DNA of 64,000 nt. It comes from Amoebidium appalachense. Its lineage: Eukaryota > Ichthyosporea. Position 1 is the stretch's first letter. Each line of letters begins with the position of its first letter. A program made the position numbers and the translations under genes. The stretch covers positions 7,812,001-7,876,000 of the forward strand of contig CAVNZM010000002.1 of the NCBI GenBank assembly GCA_963693365.1. Reading direction: 5' to 3'. This document shows, one piece after another, positions 1 to 41,994 of this stretch. The notes below the pieces were generated by a model, which searched no databases, was not told where the DNA came from, and saw only the letters and a program-made list of their open reading frames with translations.

Positions 1-129
1 CGTTGCTACCACTATCTGGGGGTATATCGGTCCTTCGGGAGCTTAGTCCGAACAACGAGACCTTTTATGCCACCCGATGAAAGTTTTTCTGTTCTTTTGT
101 TTTGCTAGCTTCGTTTCATGACCAACTTT

Positions 130-173
<44 letters not shown>

Positions 174-327
174 TGCTCAATCGACTGTGTTGTCAGTCTC
201 TGCTGCCAATGAGTAGCTCAAAGGTGCCTCAACCGGAAGATGAAATCCCATTTCACTAGTGGTAAAGGCTTACTAAACTAAACGGGCCAGTAGCTTACGA
301 GGAATGTTTTTCTTATTCCGTCGTCAG

Positions 328-24955
<24,628 letters not shown>

Positions 24956-25109
24956 TGGTGGCGGTGGTGCTGGTGGAACGGGTGTCTCTCAGGGGTCATC
25001 CCTGGAACTTAACGCACCGGGGGGTAGTGGAGGTGTTGGGGGTAGTGGGGGAGGGGCGGGAGCGGGGGCGAGAACTGGACGCACGTCTTTGCAACATGTT
25101 CCTGAGTAG

Positions 25110-25116
25110 AATGCCT

Positions 25117-25164
<48 letters not shown>

Positions 25165-25903
25165 GGGCTGGCAATCACTGGCTATAAGAGGGGGTTTCAG
25201 ATGATATGTGCAGTTACTGTATATGTTAACGTGTCTTCCCGATATCGTACCTGAAAGTGGAAACATAGTATAACAGCAGAATTTTGAAGGGTGGGCTGGC
25301 CACAGAAAGTTTAGATAACGCAGGAACTTGTTTGATAAATTGTTAGAGCACCTACAATAGGACCCATTTCGGAAAACATTGCAGGCTGAAAATCTTGCGG
25401 AGTGGATAAGGAGGAAGAAAGGGGGGGGGAGGGGGGGGGGGGGGGGGAGGAAAGGGGGGAGGGGGGGGGGTGGGCTTCGTCAAATGTGAATAGCTTGGAG
25501 TTAGGGATGTTTTCTTTTTAGCTGTATGGTGTGGCATTTAGTAGCCCCGAAGATGTAGGTTTTTAGCCATGTTCAACATGTAGCACTGAGTGAGAAGGAG
25601 GGGGGTAGGGGGGGTATGGGTGGTTACACCGTTAAAGCTTCAATATTCCTACTTTTTTTATTGTTTTATAATATTCTTGAATGAATCTGTACTATGAAGC
25701 CTAATTGAGAAGAATCTCTTTCACAGCCTTGGATAGTTATTACATCTCCCGTGGGCAGGCGGGCAATGGAATTTGGTGAACTTAAACCCCAAAGAGAACA
25801 CTTACCTTTGCAGTTATATAATTCTCTTTTTTAAAGCTGCCATAAGAATAAAACACTTGGCACAGGTCTGTTCACTTTCACACCGGCTTGAAAACTATGG
25901 ATA

Positions 25904-25934
<31 letters not shown>

Positions 25935-26330
25935 AAAGAACGGATAAATAAAAAAGAATGTGCAAAAAGAGAATATTTTGTCGGCAGATACATACCCATG
26001 CGGCCGAAATCCCCCCCCCCCCCCCCCCCCCCCCCGTCCCCCCTTCCTCATCCTCCTGATATTCACTCCAATTGTGGAAGCATCTGAACCGCCTCTGACG
26101 ATAGACTCTGTTGAACTTGTCTCAGAGTGCCTGCAGATTATCAAAGAATTTGTTTTTTCTTTCCCATTTTGGTTCAAGTGTAGATTTGAATTCTTGTAAC
26201 TGTTTGGCTATATTTCTAGGTCTCCGTTTTATTTCCAACCCTCTAATTCTACGTGCACACATCCCCCGTGTGTGCCTGCACATGTACATGCGCATAAACA
26301 TCCCGGCAACCGTTTGATGTAGCACATGCA
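25110..26330. other. Intergenic stretch without a supported gene
   Basis: It contains poly-G runs (25127-25163, 25421-25470), a C-run/A-run compound (25904-25937) and a poly-C at 26011-26036. I see no exon with coherent splice sites or a recognisable protein. Confidence 0.6.
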
Positions 26331-26520
26331 TCATGAACATGCAGATGCATTCACCCACACCACACATACACATACATTCCCCACCACCCACTGGCAGACA
26401 TGCACACCAACATTGCACAGTGAGCATGATAACCTTGCCCACAATAATTCATAATTTAGAAATAGTTGACCGTAGCATGTGTGAGTGAGTGTGTGTGTGT
26501 GTGTGTACGTGTGTGTGTGT

Positions 26521-26553
<33 letters not shown>

Positions 26554-26882
26554 ATGGTGTGTGTAGGTGTGCTTGTGTGCGTGTGCATGTGCACGTGCAT
26601 TTACTTGTGTAAACGAGCAGCGGCGAGGGGGGGGGGGGGGGGGAGGATGACCATGAGTGGAGAGAGGGAGAGGGGATTAAGAAAATGATATAAAGCGTGA
26701 AGTGCGTCCGGCAGAAGAAGAGCACCGACACGAGCGGGTGGGAATTGTGTGTGCGACGGTGTGTGTGTGTGTGTGTGTATGTGGGCGTGTGTGTGTGTGG
26801 GCGTGTGGGTGTGTGGGTGCTTGTGTGCGTTGTGTGTTTGTGTGTGTGTGTGTGCGGCGCACGCGCGCGCGCGCACGTGTGT

Positions 26883-26913
<31 letters not shown>

Positions 26914-27590
26914 GGGGGAGGGGGAGGAGGGGAGGGAGGGATTATGCATCAGTGGCCAAAACGGAGGTGATTCCTCCGAAAGAGAAGGTAAAAAAAAAAA
27001 AAAAAGAATGAAAAAAAGTAACAAATACAACCTTTGGTGGCTTGGAAAGCGCTTCTGGCCATAATAATCACACACATGCCTCCGGGGGGGGGGGGGGGAT
27101 GGAGGGGGGGGGGGGGATGGAGGGGCGGGGGGATGGAGGGGGGGGGGGGGATGGAGGGGGGGGGGGGAGGACCCACCATCCCCCTCGACTAGGTGCCACT
27201 CGGTACCTCCCCGGGGGCACCCACCCTTGCGGCTACCTTGGGGAAGGGGGGGAAGGGGGGGGGGGGGAGGAGGGGGAGAGGAGGGGGGGGGGAGGAGGGG
27301 GGGGGAGGAGGGGGGGGGGAGGGAGGGGGGGAGGAGGGGGGGGGGGAGGAGGGGGGGACCCACCCAACCCCCGGAGTGGATGGGTCGAGGGGGGTACCAC
27401 CAGGGGGGACGTCGATATTTACTACTCCCCACCCTCCCATTTCAAATTCAAAAATCCCTTGCATCGGTCAATAACTCAGTACTGGGTGACTCGGTAAGGT
27501 CTACACAGCACTAACTTTGCACGTGCCACGTCGTGGGTGTATATAAGAAGCACAGAAGGATTTCTCTCTGTGCCCCCCCCCCCCTCCCCG

Positions 27591-27628
<38 letters not shown>

Positions 27629-28107
27629 CAGACCCCATCTATGTATTAAATGAGAAGTGTCCTTGACATAAGGGAGACAAAAAATGTCGGAGAACTCTCC
27701 GAACAATTTGACCGTTCTCACTGAACTATTTGAGCCGTATCCATCCATTGAAAAATATTGTGGGAATGGATTTGGTCGTTTTGCAGTTTATCCTGCCAAG
27801 TGGAGCACTCACTATTAAAATGTCTCCCGGCCTCCCGTGCAAGGTTCAGATAATGATTCTAAAGAAGCCCCCCTCCCCCTCTCTCCCTCCCTCTCCGTCT
27901 CCGCCTCTCTCTCTCTCTCAGTTTCTCTGTCTGTCTATCTCTCTCTCTTTCCCCCCCCAACCTCCCTCCCTCCCTCCCTCCCCCTCCCTTTCACTCTCTC
28001 TCTCACTCTCTCTCTCCCTCTCTCCCTCCTTCCCTCCCTCCCTCCCTCCCTCCCTCCCTCCCTTGCTCCCTCCCTCCCTCATTCCCTTCCTCCCCCCCCC
28101 CCCCCCC

Positions 28108-28179
<72 letters not shown>

Positions 28180-28969
28180 CCCGCCCCCACCCTCTCTCTC
28201 TCTCTCTCCCCCCCCCCCCCCCCTCTCCCTCTCACCCGCCCTACCCTCTCTCTCTCTATCCCCTTCCCCCCACTCTCTCTATACCCCCCCCCTCCCCGGG
28301 GGCCCCTCTCTATCTCCCTCTCTCCCTCCCTCTCCCTCCACTATCCCCCCTCCCCCCCCTCTCCGTTCCTCTCTCCTTTCCTTTTGCGTCCCGCTGCCAG
28401 GGAACTGGTTACCGTGATAAAACCAACGAAGCCTCGTACACTTTTTTTTGCACGTGTTATGTGCACGGCACAGGGCACACCTCTACAGGCATGGAGATTT
28501 CTCACACACTTGCACTGCATTTTCTCAAACTACGGTAAATTGTAAGTAATTTGTACGAAAACACCGTCACATGCCGCACTAAACGTTGATAGAGTGATAG
28601 TCGAGTCAAAAAGTGCATCGCTGTGGTCTCATATGCTTTGCTTTTTTTGGAAAGCATGCAGTCTTGAGAAGTACTGAAAACAAAAGACCAGTGTTTCTGA
28701 ATAGGCAATGATTTAAGTTACATAGTCACAACCCAGCTACTAATTTAACTAGTTGCACGACTCTGTGTTGTTTGAACAAGCAGGACATATCATCCTTTGT
28801 CTAATGATATCCCTAAGGCTTAACACATGTACACTAACTATTAATGCATGTCTGCTCTATTTTTGATGTTAGCCCAATGAGCGAAGTTACTACATTTGCC
28901 ATACAGCAATGTGCCCGATTAGTAAGCGTTGAAAAAAAAAACACGGAACACACGTACATCCTAACTCAG

Positions 28970-29339
28970 TTATTCCTTGCCAAAGCGCACAAAGAGTTTT
29001 TCTCTACCCACGTGCACAAAGAAACACACTGTCCAAATAAGGCAAGCCCCAAAAATCAGGGTGGGGTAGCGGAACCAGGCATCCGGGGTGGTAATGTCCA
29101 GGAACCAGTAGGTCCATCCGAACCCTGTGAAGTAGAAAATCCACGTGTACACGAAGTAGCCGAGCACAAAGGCGACGAAAAAGTAGATGTGGCCGAAAAC
29201 AAAAATCTGGCGGTTGCATGAAAATTCAATCAGCATCACCACGCCGTCCATGCCGTGCAGGCTGAGGTTGGTCCATGCTCGCAGGCTCTCGCTCCAGGCA
29301 GCTGTTTTTTTTTTTTGTTTGTTTTTTGTTTGTTTTTTT

Positions 29340-29380
<41 letters not shown>

Positions 29381-29540
29381 GTAACTGTTAGTGGTTTGTT
29401 ATTGTCTGCATGGTGTGTGTAACCTTCCTTTTGATTGCACGATGATATACCGTATGCGGCTCTCTACCTACCTATAGCATTTTTCTTTTGACTGCGAAGA
29501 TAGCCACATGCCCCTATTTTTTTTTTTCTTTTTTGGGGAG

Positions 29541-29571
<31 letters not shown>

Positions 29572-30993
29572 CGGGGGAAGGGTGGGGGGAACACTTACGT
29601 GCCCAGGACCTCAGGCAAGTCCAAAACAAGATCGGTACGATGATCTTAAACGTGAACATGGCCTCGTACAAGATCCAGTATGCAAGGTTGATCCACCGCG
29701 GCTGCGACTCGAAACTGTGTGGCTTGCCCTCACTCCCTTGTCGGACATAGAGTGCTGTAGGTAATGGAATCAGCTAAAATGATCAAAATTGTACGTGAAG
29801 TACCACCGTACTTACACATATTACGTAACCATTTACTAATTGGATGACTGTTACGTACAGCTCTTAGACTCTCTAAGGTAGGGTCTCAAAATAGCTTGAA
29901 TCAGTAATCTAATTAGACTCGAGGCTCTTATAATCCGGATTCCAAGCACATACAGTAATAGATCGAAGCAATGAAGTCATGAATAGTTGTTGGGAATGGG
30001 AAAAAGCGGGCGGGAGGAGAGGGGGAAGGGGGGGGGGGGGGGGGGGGGGAGGGGGAGAGCGAGAGAGAGAGAGCGAGAGAGAGAGAGACTGAGAGAGTGT
30101 GTGTGTGTGTGTGTGTGCGTGTGTGCGTGTGTATGTTTTGGGGGGGGGGGGGGGGGGGAGGGGAGGGGGGGCAGGTGGTGTCTGCCGAGGGATACGGAGG
30201 AGTACTACTTTGGGAGTTTGAAACACATATATATGCCCCTGGGTTTAACATTTGCCTTTGAAATCACTGAATGCCTTAATAGCAGTAGAAGAAGGGGAAA
30301 TGATGGGCACATACCTGTGTGGGCTACAGCCTGGATGAGGTAGATGGTCATGCCGATGTACGTCAGCTGCGTGCAGTAGCGAAGCTGCAATTGGGCATTT
30401 AGATGTCATCAGAATGCTACTATGTAATCGATATCTACATATTGAAAAACCCGGAGAATTCCGACAAGACTCAGGTAAGAAACGTAAGATCTTGTAGCAG
30501 AGGATTTTGAAAAAGCAAAGAAAAACTGGTTGTGGGGATGGGAGCATTCGGGATCTATAGTATTGGTAGACACAGCCATGCCCTTTTATGCATGTTCGGA
30601 GGAACCTACCCAAAGGCCATGGTCGAAGTCAAGCACAGCAGAAGTAATAATCACTGCCAGTGCGTAGCACATGAGCACGATCCTCACACACAGCAACCCC
30701 CATGCAGGCAGGAATTGTGACGTAACAAATCTCTCCGTGTCCAGGTAGTGCAACTTGAGCTGCCAACACTGTGCCCTCCACCCGCCAGCGTGGTACGTCA
30801 ACAGTTCACTGTCTTTGTCTTGTTTCTGGTCTGCAACTTCAACAATGCACACTGTTTCTAAATTTGCGGGTTTGAATTCGAAGTCGTGGGACTTCTTGGA
30901 ATGCGCAGCTTCGACCTCCGCGGTGAATGTGGGGCTCTGCATAGTGGATTCAGTGTTTGCGTTCGCAGAGTTGTAATCAGCTTGAGCTGCCAT
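28970..30993 (-). CDS. Rolling-stone / AIG1-like multi-pass membrane protein, copy A
   Basis: Four exons on the minus strand: 30993-30610, 30384-30315, 29754-29599, 29301-28970, giving 313 residues. The ATG at 30993 (MAAQADYN) is chosen because copies B and C start at the same place; an in-frame ATG 27 codons upstream is unsupported by them. About six membrane segments: one in exon 1 (VRIVLMCYALAVIITSAVL), one in exon 2, one in exon 3, three in exon 4. LRYCTQLTYIGMT (exon 2) and SLHGMDGVVMLIE (exon 4) resemble the FTxW and N-x-HG-xNSVLMLLE motifs of rolling-stone proteins. In the related AIG1/ADTRP hydrolases, Thr and His at such sites are catalytic; applying that here is inference. Introns carry (CT)n and poly-C on the coding strand. 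Confidence 0.75.
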
Positions 30994-31089
30994 GATGGCT
31001 GGTAACCGATTGCTGCTGAAACACAAAGAACAAGAGTATCTGACAGAGTCAATCGGGCTGCGACGCTTCTTCAACTGAGCGGATGACCA

Positions 31090-31177
31090 TTTATATACCT
31101 GTTGGATGGATCATGCATCCAATCATAATAGCGTTAAGGTGTCATCCAATCGTTACAAACGCACCAGATCCGCCAAT
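31090..31177 (-). promoter_or_regulatory. Promoter of copy A: CCAAT boxes and TATA
   Basis: On the minus strand a TATATAAA-type box (complement of 31090-31097) lies about 100 bp before the ATG, preceded by caggt. Three inverted CCAAT elements (CCAAT on the + strand at 31119-31123, 31146-31150, 31173-31177) lie upstream. The same order recurs in copies B and C. Confidence 0.6.
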
Positions 31178-31653
31178 CAGATGCTTTCTAAAGCTTCTGT
31201 GAGTAACTTTTGTTTGCATCCGAACTCCGAACTTCTGAAGGAGAGGGAAAGCCGACGCCCCTCTCGCCAGCTAACTGACCTGCTTTGAACAGTGTCCATC
31301 CCCCATCCCCTACCCCAGCTGTTTCTTGATGCTTTCATTTCTCTTTGCTGCTATGTTTTCAACCCTCTGCCTCAGTGCTTTCTGGTGTCATCTCTGGAAT
31401 GTTTATCATCACATTCCAGCTTCCAGGGTGACCCTGCCGCCGCGTGGCACTGGCCGACAAATCTCCCTCTCAGAGTATTCTATCCCCCCCCCAAAAAAAA
31501 TCTATTTTGATTTACCTTATATAGTCGTACTGTAGTACCGTCTGTGCAAGCAAAAAACATAAGAAAAGGTGATATTAGTTAGCTGCAAGCCAACAACTCT
31601 CACCCTAGAGTTGTTTATCTCCTAAGGAATGTAAACAAAATACCAATGCTGCT

Positions 31654-31903
31654 TGTGGAATGCCGCTGGCAGAGGCTGGGCCATGTGCCTGCGGATTTGT
31701 TTTTGGGGAGTCTTTGGTTCGCTCTTTGTTCCTAATTGCGGTAGTGAATAAAAACTATATTATGAGCCCATATACATTATGTGGAATGCCGCTGGCAGAG
31801 GCTGGGCCATGTGCCTGCGGATTTGTTTTTGGGGAGTCTTTGGTTCGCTCTTTGTTCCTAATTGTGGTAGTGAATAAAAACTATATTATGAGCCCATATA
31901 CAT
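31654..31903 (+). repeat. 126-bp tandem duplication at the palindrome centre
   Basis: 31654-31779 is repeated from 31780 to about 31903 with one visible substitution (attgcgg to attgtgg). 126 is a multiple of three, so a reading frame stays open through both copies (MPLAEAGPCACGFVFGESLV each time). Coding status is unproven. Confidence 0.85.
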
Positions 31904-32460
31904 CAGATTCGAAGCCAACACTCTAGCAGATAAATCCAAGCCATCACAAGCGGGCATACGCTTACGGAAAGGTAGCCCTACGTATACGTGGGCTCGATCA
32001 ATATTGCTATTATAGCCTATGGCTGGCAGCCAACAGAATTCACCTTTGCTCACGCCTTTTTCTTTCATTGACGTTTATTTGAGCAACAAAAGGAAATTAA
32101 AAAAAGGAATTTTTGATAGAATTGTATAGAATTCATGGGAACGTGAAATTTCTCATGTGTTCATGGGGAGATTTACATGATTATAACAGTTTGATAACCC
32201 TGGAAATGGAATGTTATGATGAACATTCCAGAGATGACAGAAAACACTGTGGTGACAATGCCGTTGACAACTTTGAGAAAGAGGTCCGTGAAAACAAGGG
32301 GAGCAGGAAATATAGCAGAAATAAGCAGAAAAAGGTGTTGGAGAGAGGATGGGGGATGGACACCGTCCGAGGCAGGCCAGCTAATAAGCTGACAAGAGGA
32401 GCGGCCTGAATTGGAATACGGCCCGTGTGTGAGGCAAACATAAGCTTTAGGAAGCATCTG

Positions 32461-32527
32461 ATTGGAGGATCTGGTGCCTTTTTCCCTTTCTTGATTGGAT
32501 GTGTGGCCTGTGCGACAGGTATATATT
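32461..32527 (+). promoter_or_regulatory. Promoter of copy B: inverted CCAAT boxes and TATA
   Basis: ATTGG at 32461-32465 and 32494-32498, then gcgacaggtatatattt with the TATA element at 32520-32527, about 80 bp before the ATG. The sequence is shared almost base for base with copy C. Confidence 0.6.
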
Positions 32528-32603
32528 TGAGCATCCGCCCACTTGAGTGGCCGATTGACTCTCTTGTTCTTTGTGTTCCGGCTGGCAGCCATCACCTACC
32601 ATC

Positions 32604-37740
<5,137 letters not shown>

Positions 37741-37769
37741 GCCTATGGAGTTTATACCGGTGGGTCCTG

Positions 37770-37905
37770 AAGTATGGCTCACAAAAAGGCCTCCTCCATC
37801 GGGATTTGAACCCGAGCACTTGGTGTCCTTAGGCCGGTGGCTTGACCATCTGGGCCAAAAAGGCTACCTCTCTACTACAGAGAGACACCAAGGCCATACA
37901 TACCA
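37770..37905 (-). mobile_element. tRNA-derived SINE-like repeat, copy 1
   Basis: On the minus strand GATGGTCAAGCCACCGGCC resembles a tRNA D-arm/A-box. It is followed by TAAGGACACCAAG and a perfect B-box GGTTCAAATCC (complement of 37802-37812), then GAGGAGGCCTTTTTGTGAGCC. About 90% identical to copy 2 at 44193-44335. Confidence 0.6.
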
Positions 37906-38240
37906 CAACCCCCCCTCCCAACAGGCTTCGTCCTCGAAGTCGTCACACATTTAGCACCGGGCTTGTACCCGTTGTGCCGTGTCACCCACCCACAAAGTGT
38001 ACACTTGTGTGCGCTTCTTGACACCTCACCTCGTTAGAGTCCGGGGTTCTTCAATATGTGACTCATTCAAGGATCGCTCATCTGCGATGATCATCTGATC
38101 CGGGCGGCGTCCGCACCTCCCCCAGGTGATTTTCAAAAGATGAAATCTGAAATATTACGGAAGCGACGAAGCGCGCTGGTTAAATCTGAGATATCCAGAT
38201 GTGATCGTACGCTGTCGCCGGCATACTGCCAGCGCCCTAC

Positions 38241-38307
38241 AGATTTGATCGTATCATCCCATTTCGGGTCATAGTGCGCCAAAATCTGGGGCCGTACGAT
38301 CAAATCT
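38241..38307. repeat. 13-bp inverted repeat around 41 bases
   Basis: agatttgatcgta (38241-38253) and tacgatcaaatct (38295-38307) are exact complements. A related half-site (gtgatcgtacg) lies about 45 bp upstream. It may be the end of a small transposon or a hairpin. Confidence 0.5.
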
Positions 38308-39467
38308 GGTTTGTTTTGGGCCCGATCGGATTGGTTAGCGGCGCTTCCAAAAAAGGCTAGCCAATATGATAAAAACCATTGGCCAATTCTCTGCAGTAGA
38401 ATCGACATGAAAATAGCTATATATGGGTTGTCGGTCATCCAATTAAATGCGGCGGATATCAAGGGGTTGATGCGGGACAATATCCAGTTGTCCGGCGTCG
38501 AGGCCGCGGGCCTCGAGCTTTATTATTATTACTATAAAAACATGGAGCCGTGCGTACGTACATACATATATATATATATATATATATACATACACACACG
38601 TACATATCATATACTGTATATAGTGCGCGTGTGTTCGGGTGTTACACCCAACTACAGTATGGCAAATGTTATATGGCTTACTCCGTGTACCTGCAGGTAA
38701 TCGAAACTCCAACATGCATGCCAACAACAAGTGAGGAAGCAATGCACATGTATGAAAATACTATAAAATCACCTATAGGTCTTCGCGGTCCAGAATATTG
38801 CTGCAGTCTAATTTGATGTCCGGAAGAAGCCACAGTAGAGTACCGGAAGTAAATTCGAGCACCGCTGTCATCGTTTCTGCAAAGAAACACACATGTTAAT
38901 GATATATTCCTTCATAGACACATGTAAATGACATATTCCCTTAATAGCCTCACGTCCTTCTGGTGTATGCATTAAGTTCTTTTTTTATTTTTTTATTGCC
39001 TCTATGAAGAAGGCTCAGTATTTGCTGCACGAGGTAACATTCCACTATGGACCTATCACATGCACTAGGTGCATATCTCATTTTTTGATAAGTCGTACAA
39101 ACACAGGGATATGTGTCTGTGTGTGTAGGGGGGACCGCGCTCTCTGCATCCGAGCAGATGCAGGAGGAGGGAAAAAAGATGTGATATGACCAGGTAAAAA
39201 GATGAGAGACGTATGTACATGTGTACATTTGAGTTTTTAGAATCGTGTCTTCGAGTAGTCTTTTTCATTTAAGTGGTGAGAGTGAGTGAGTGAGTGAATG
39301 AGTGTGGCGAGAAGAGGGAAGGGATGCAGAGGGGTGGGGGGTTAGGAGGTTGGGGCAGTCGGGCGGGCGGGAATGGGCGGGTCGGGGGGGGGGGGGGGGG
39401 GGAGGGCATGCATCCAGTACCTTATTTATTCTCTGGATTCCCGAGCCGTGTATTGATGGGTGTTGTT

Positions 39468-39604
39468 TTACGTTGCTGTGGCCAAATGACTATGCAAGCC
39501 TTTGCGTGCATTGTCGCAGGCGATGCTCCCCCCCCTCTTTATGGCCTTGTAGACAGCATCGGTTGCAGGGTCCAGGGATCCAGTGACGAGGTAGTTGGTC
39601 ATGA
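39468..39604 (-). CDS. Terminal exon of an unnamed minus-strand gene
   Basis: On the minus strand the acceptor ctcctttcag is followed by TC ATG ACC (phase 1). The exon reads MTNYLVTGSLDPATDAVYKA and on to LATAT then a TAA stop. An AATAAA signal (complement of 39425-39430) lies about 40 bases downstream, as expected for a last exon. The SLDPATDAVYKAIK part is reminiscent of the SVVKxVDxAVYDAIK segment of PnrA/BMP-type binding proteins. That resemblance is weak and no function is claimed. Confidence 0.5.
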
Positions 39605-39661
39605 CTGAAAGGAGTGGGGAGGGGGGTGGGAGGGAGAGAGGGAGGGAAGGAGGGGAGGGAA

Positions 39662-39702
<41 letters not shown>

Positions 39703-39885
39703 GGGGGGGGGAGGGGGGGATGACAGTGATGCAGAGGAGCTTGGGCCTTTCTTACGGAAGGCAAAAAGAATTGGGTGGCAATGAATGTGGGAATGGGAAT
39801 AAGGGAGTCGAAGATGAGGGTAGGGTTGGTGGTGGTGGTGGTGGTGGTGGTGGTGGTGGTGGTGGTGGTAATGGTGTGTGTGTGT

Positions 39886-39925
<40 letters not shown>

Positions 39926-39978
39926 AAGGGAGACAATTACCCGGGGTGAGGGAGAAGGGCAAAGGGGCATATCAGAAA

Positions 39979-40052
<74 letters not shown>

Positions 40053-40544
40053 CCGATGTATATGTCTACGTGTGTATGTGCGCGCAGATTTATGCCCAGT
40101 GTGCTTGTGTGTGTGTGCATGTGTGCGTGCGTATGCATGTAAACGCGTGTGTGGGTACCAGTGTAGTGAGTGTGTGCCGCTATATTTTGTGTGCCTCCCT
40201 GTGTGCTTTCACCGGTGTGTGTGTGTGTGGGTGTGTGTGTGTATGTGTGGTATGTGTGTGTGTGTGTGTGTGTGTGCCTGATGATATGTCTGTGTGTGTA
40301 TGTGTGCCCATGTGCATGTTTGTGCATGGTGTGAGGGAGAAGGGCAAAGGGGCATATCAGAAGGTGTGTGTATGTGTGTGCCCGATATATGTGTCTGTGT
40401 GTATGTGCACACAGATTTGCGCTCGGTGTGCTTGTGTGTGTGTTCATGTGTGCGTGCGCCTGCATGTAAACGTGTGTGTGGGTACCGGTGTAGTGAGTGT
40501 GTACCAATTTATTTTGTTTGCCTCCCTGTGTGTTTTCACCACTG

Positions 40545-40591
<47 letters not shown>

Positions 40592-40592
40592 A

Positions 40593-40630
<38 letters not shown>

Positions 40631-40682
40631 CGGCACGTATATGTGCGTGCATGTGTATGTGCGTGCTAGTATGGTCACGTAC

Positions 40683-40881
40683 GGTACACCAGGTGAGTTT
40701 TGGCGGGATCAAGCTGCCCGACCGTGCCCACTCCAAGTAAGCGAGCTGTTTTCCCGTGACACACAAACGAGTTGTTGACCAGCTCATCGGTTGTAAAGAT
40801 GTCATCAGTAAGAATACTTGCCGATATGGTGGGCTTGTTGGCACTCCAGGCAGCCCGCACGGCCTTTTTGGTGAATGCAGC
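40683..40881 (-). CDS. Internal exon of the same minus-strand gene, duplicate copy 1
   Basis: 199 bp, acceptor ctttaccacag, phase 0 in and phase 1 out (donor gtacgt), which fits the terminal exon at 39604. It reads AAFTKKAVRAAWSANKPTIS, then ILTDDIFTTDELVNNSFVCH and LLGVGTVGQLDPAKTHLVY. It sits inside a 1.1-kb tandem duplication, so an identical exon lies at 41796-41994. Confidence 0.55.
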
Positions 40882-41659
40882 CTGTGGTAAAGCGAGAAAG
40901 GGAGGGAGGATGGGGGGGGGGGGGGGACAACATATGGAAGTGCCGAAAGATTAAAATGTTGCTCACCTAACACGAAGCTTTCTTACGTGGTTTTACGTGG
41001 TTTCAAGACTACATCATCGTGCACCACCATGTTTGGTTGGTTGGTTTGGCTGTTTGATTAGGAGGAAACGGGGAAGTGGTGTGTGTGCCTGCGTGTGTGT
41101 GCGCACGTGCATGTACGTGTCTGTCTGTGTGTGTGTGTGTATGTGTGTGTGTGTAGGTTGGGTACCGGCCTGCAATACTAAAGGTATGCAATTCTTATTC
41201 AGATTTATGCCCAGTGTGCTTGTGTGTGTGTGCATGTGTGCGTGCGTATGCATGTAAACGCGTGTGTGGGTACCAGTGTAGTGAGTGTGTGCCGCTATAT
41301 TTTGTGTGCCTCCCTGTGTGCTTTCACCGGTGTGTGTGTGTGTGGGTGTGTGTGTGTATGTGTGGTATGTGTGTGTGTGTGTGTGTGTGTGCCTGATGAT
41401 ATGTCTGTGTGTGTATGTGTGCCCATGTGCATGTTTGTGCATGGTGTGAGGGAGAAGGGCAAAGGGGCATATCAGAAGGTGTGTGTATGTGTGTGCCCGA
41501 TATATGTGTCTGTGTGTATGTGCACACAGATTTGCGCTCGGTGTGCTTGTGTGTGTGTTCATGTGTGCGTGCGCCTGCATGTAAACGTGTGTGTGGGTAC
41601 CGGTGTAGTGAGTGTGTACCAATTTATTTTGTTTGCCTCCCTGTGTGTTTTCACCACTG

Positions 41660-41706
<47 letters not shown>

Positions 41707-41707
41707 A

Positions 41708-41743
<36 letters not shown>

Positions 41744-41795
41744 CGGCACGTATATGTGCGTGCATGTGTATGTGCGTGCTAGTATGGTCACGTAC

Positions 41796-41994
41796 GGTAC
41801 ACCAGGTGAGTTTTGGCGGGATCAAGCTGCCCGACCGTGCCCACTCCAAGTAAGCGAGCTGTTTTCCCGTGACACACAAACGAGTTGTTGACCAGCTCAT
41901 CGGTTGTAAAGATGTCATCAGTAAGAATACTTGCCGATATGGTGGGCTTGTTGGCACTCCAGGCAGCCCGCACGGCCTTTTTGGTGAATGCAGC
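41796..41994 (-). CDS. Internal exon of the same minus-strand gene, duplicate copy 2
   Basis: The translation is identical to 40683-40881. Each copy is 199 bp, not a multiple of three, so splicing both into one mRNA would shift the frame. Either only one is used per transcript or one is dead. Confidence 0.5.

Larger units (their letters stand above)
26330..31440 (-). repeat. Left arm of a large imperfect palindrome
   Basis: The arm matches the reverse complement of 32185-37210 over many anchors. Pairs seen include 26333-26480 with 37075-37205, 26700-26760 with 36560-36620, 26945-27090 with 36110-36260, 27880-28375 with 35700-36050, 28390-28560 with 35500-35690, and all four gene exons. It contains extra G-rich and (GT)n material (27080-27480) not obvious on the other side. 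Confidence 0.8.

Noticed and set aside
27530-27560. gtatataagaag TATA-like site
   Set aside because: No supported coding exon follows within several hundred bases.
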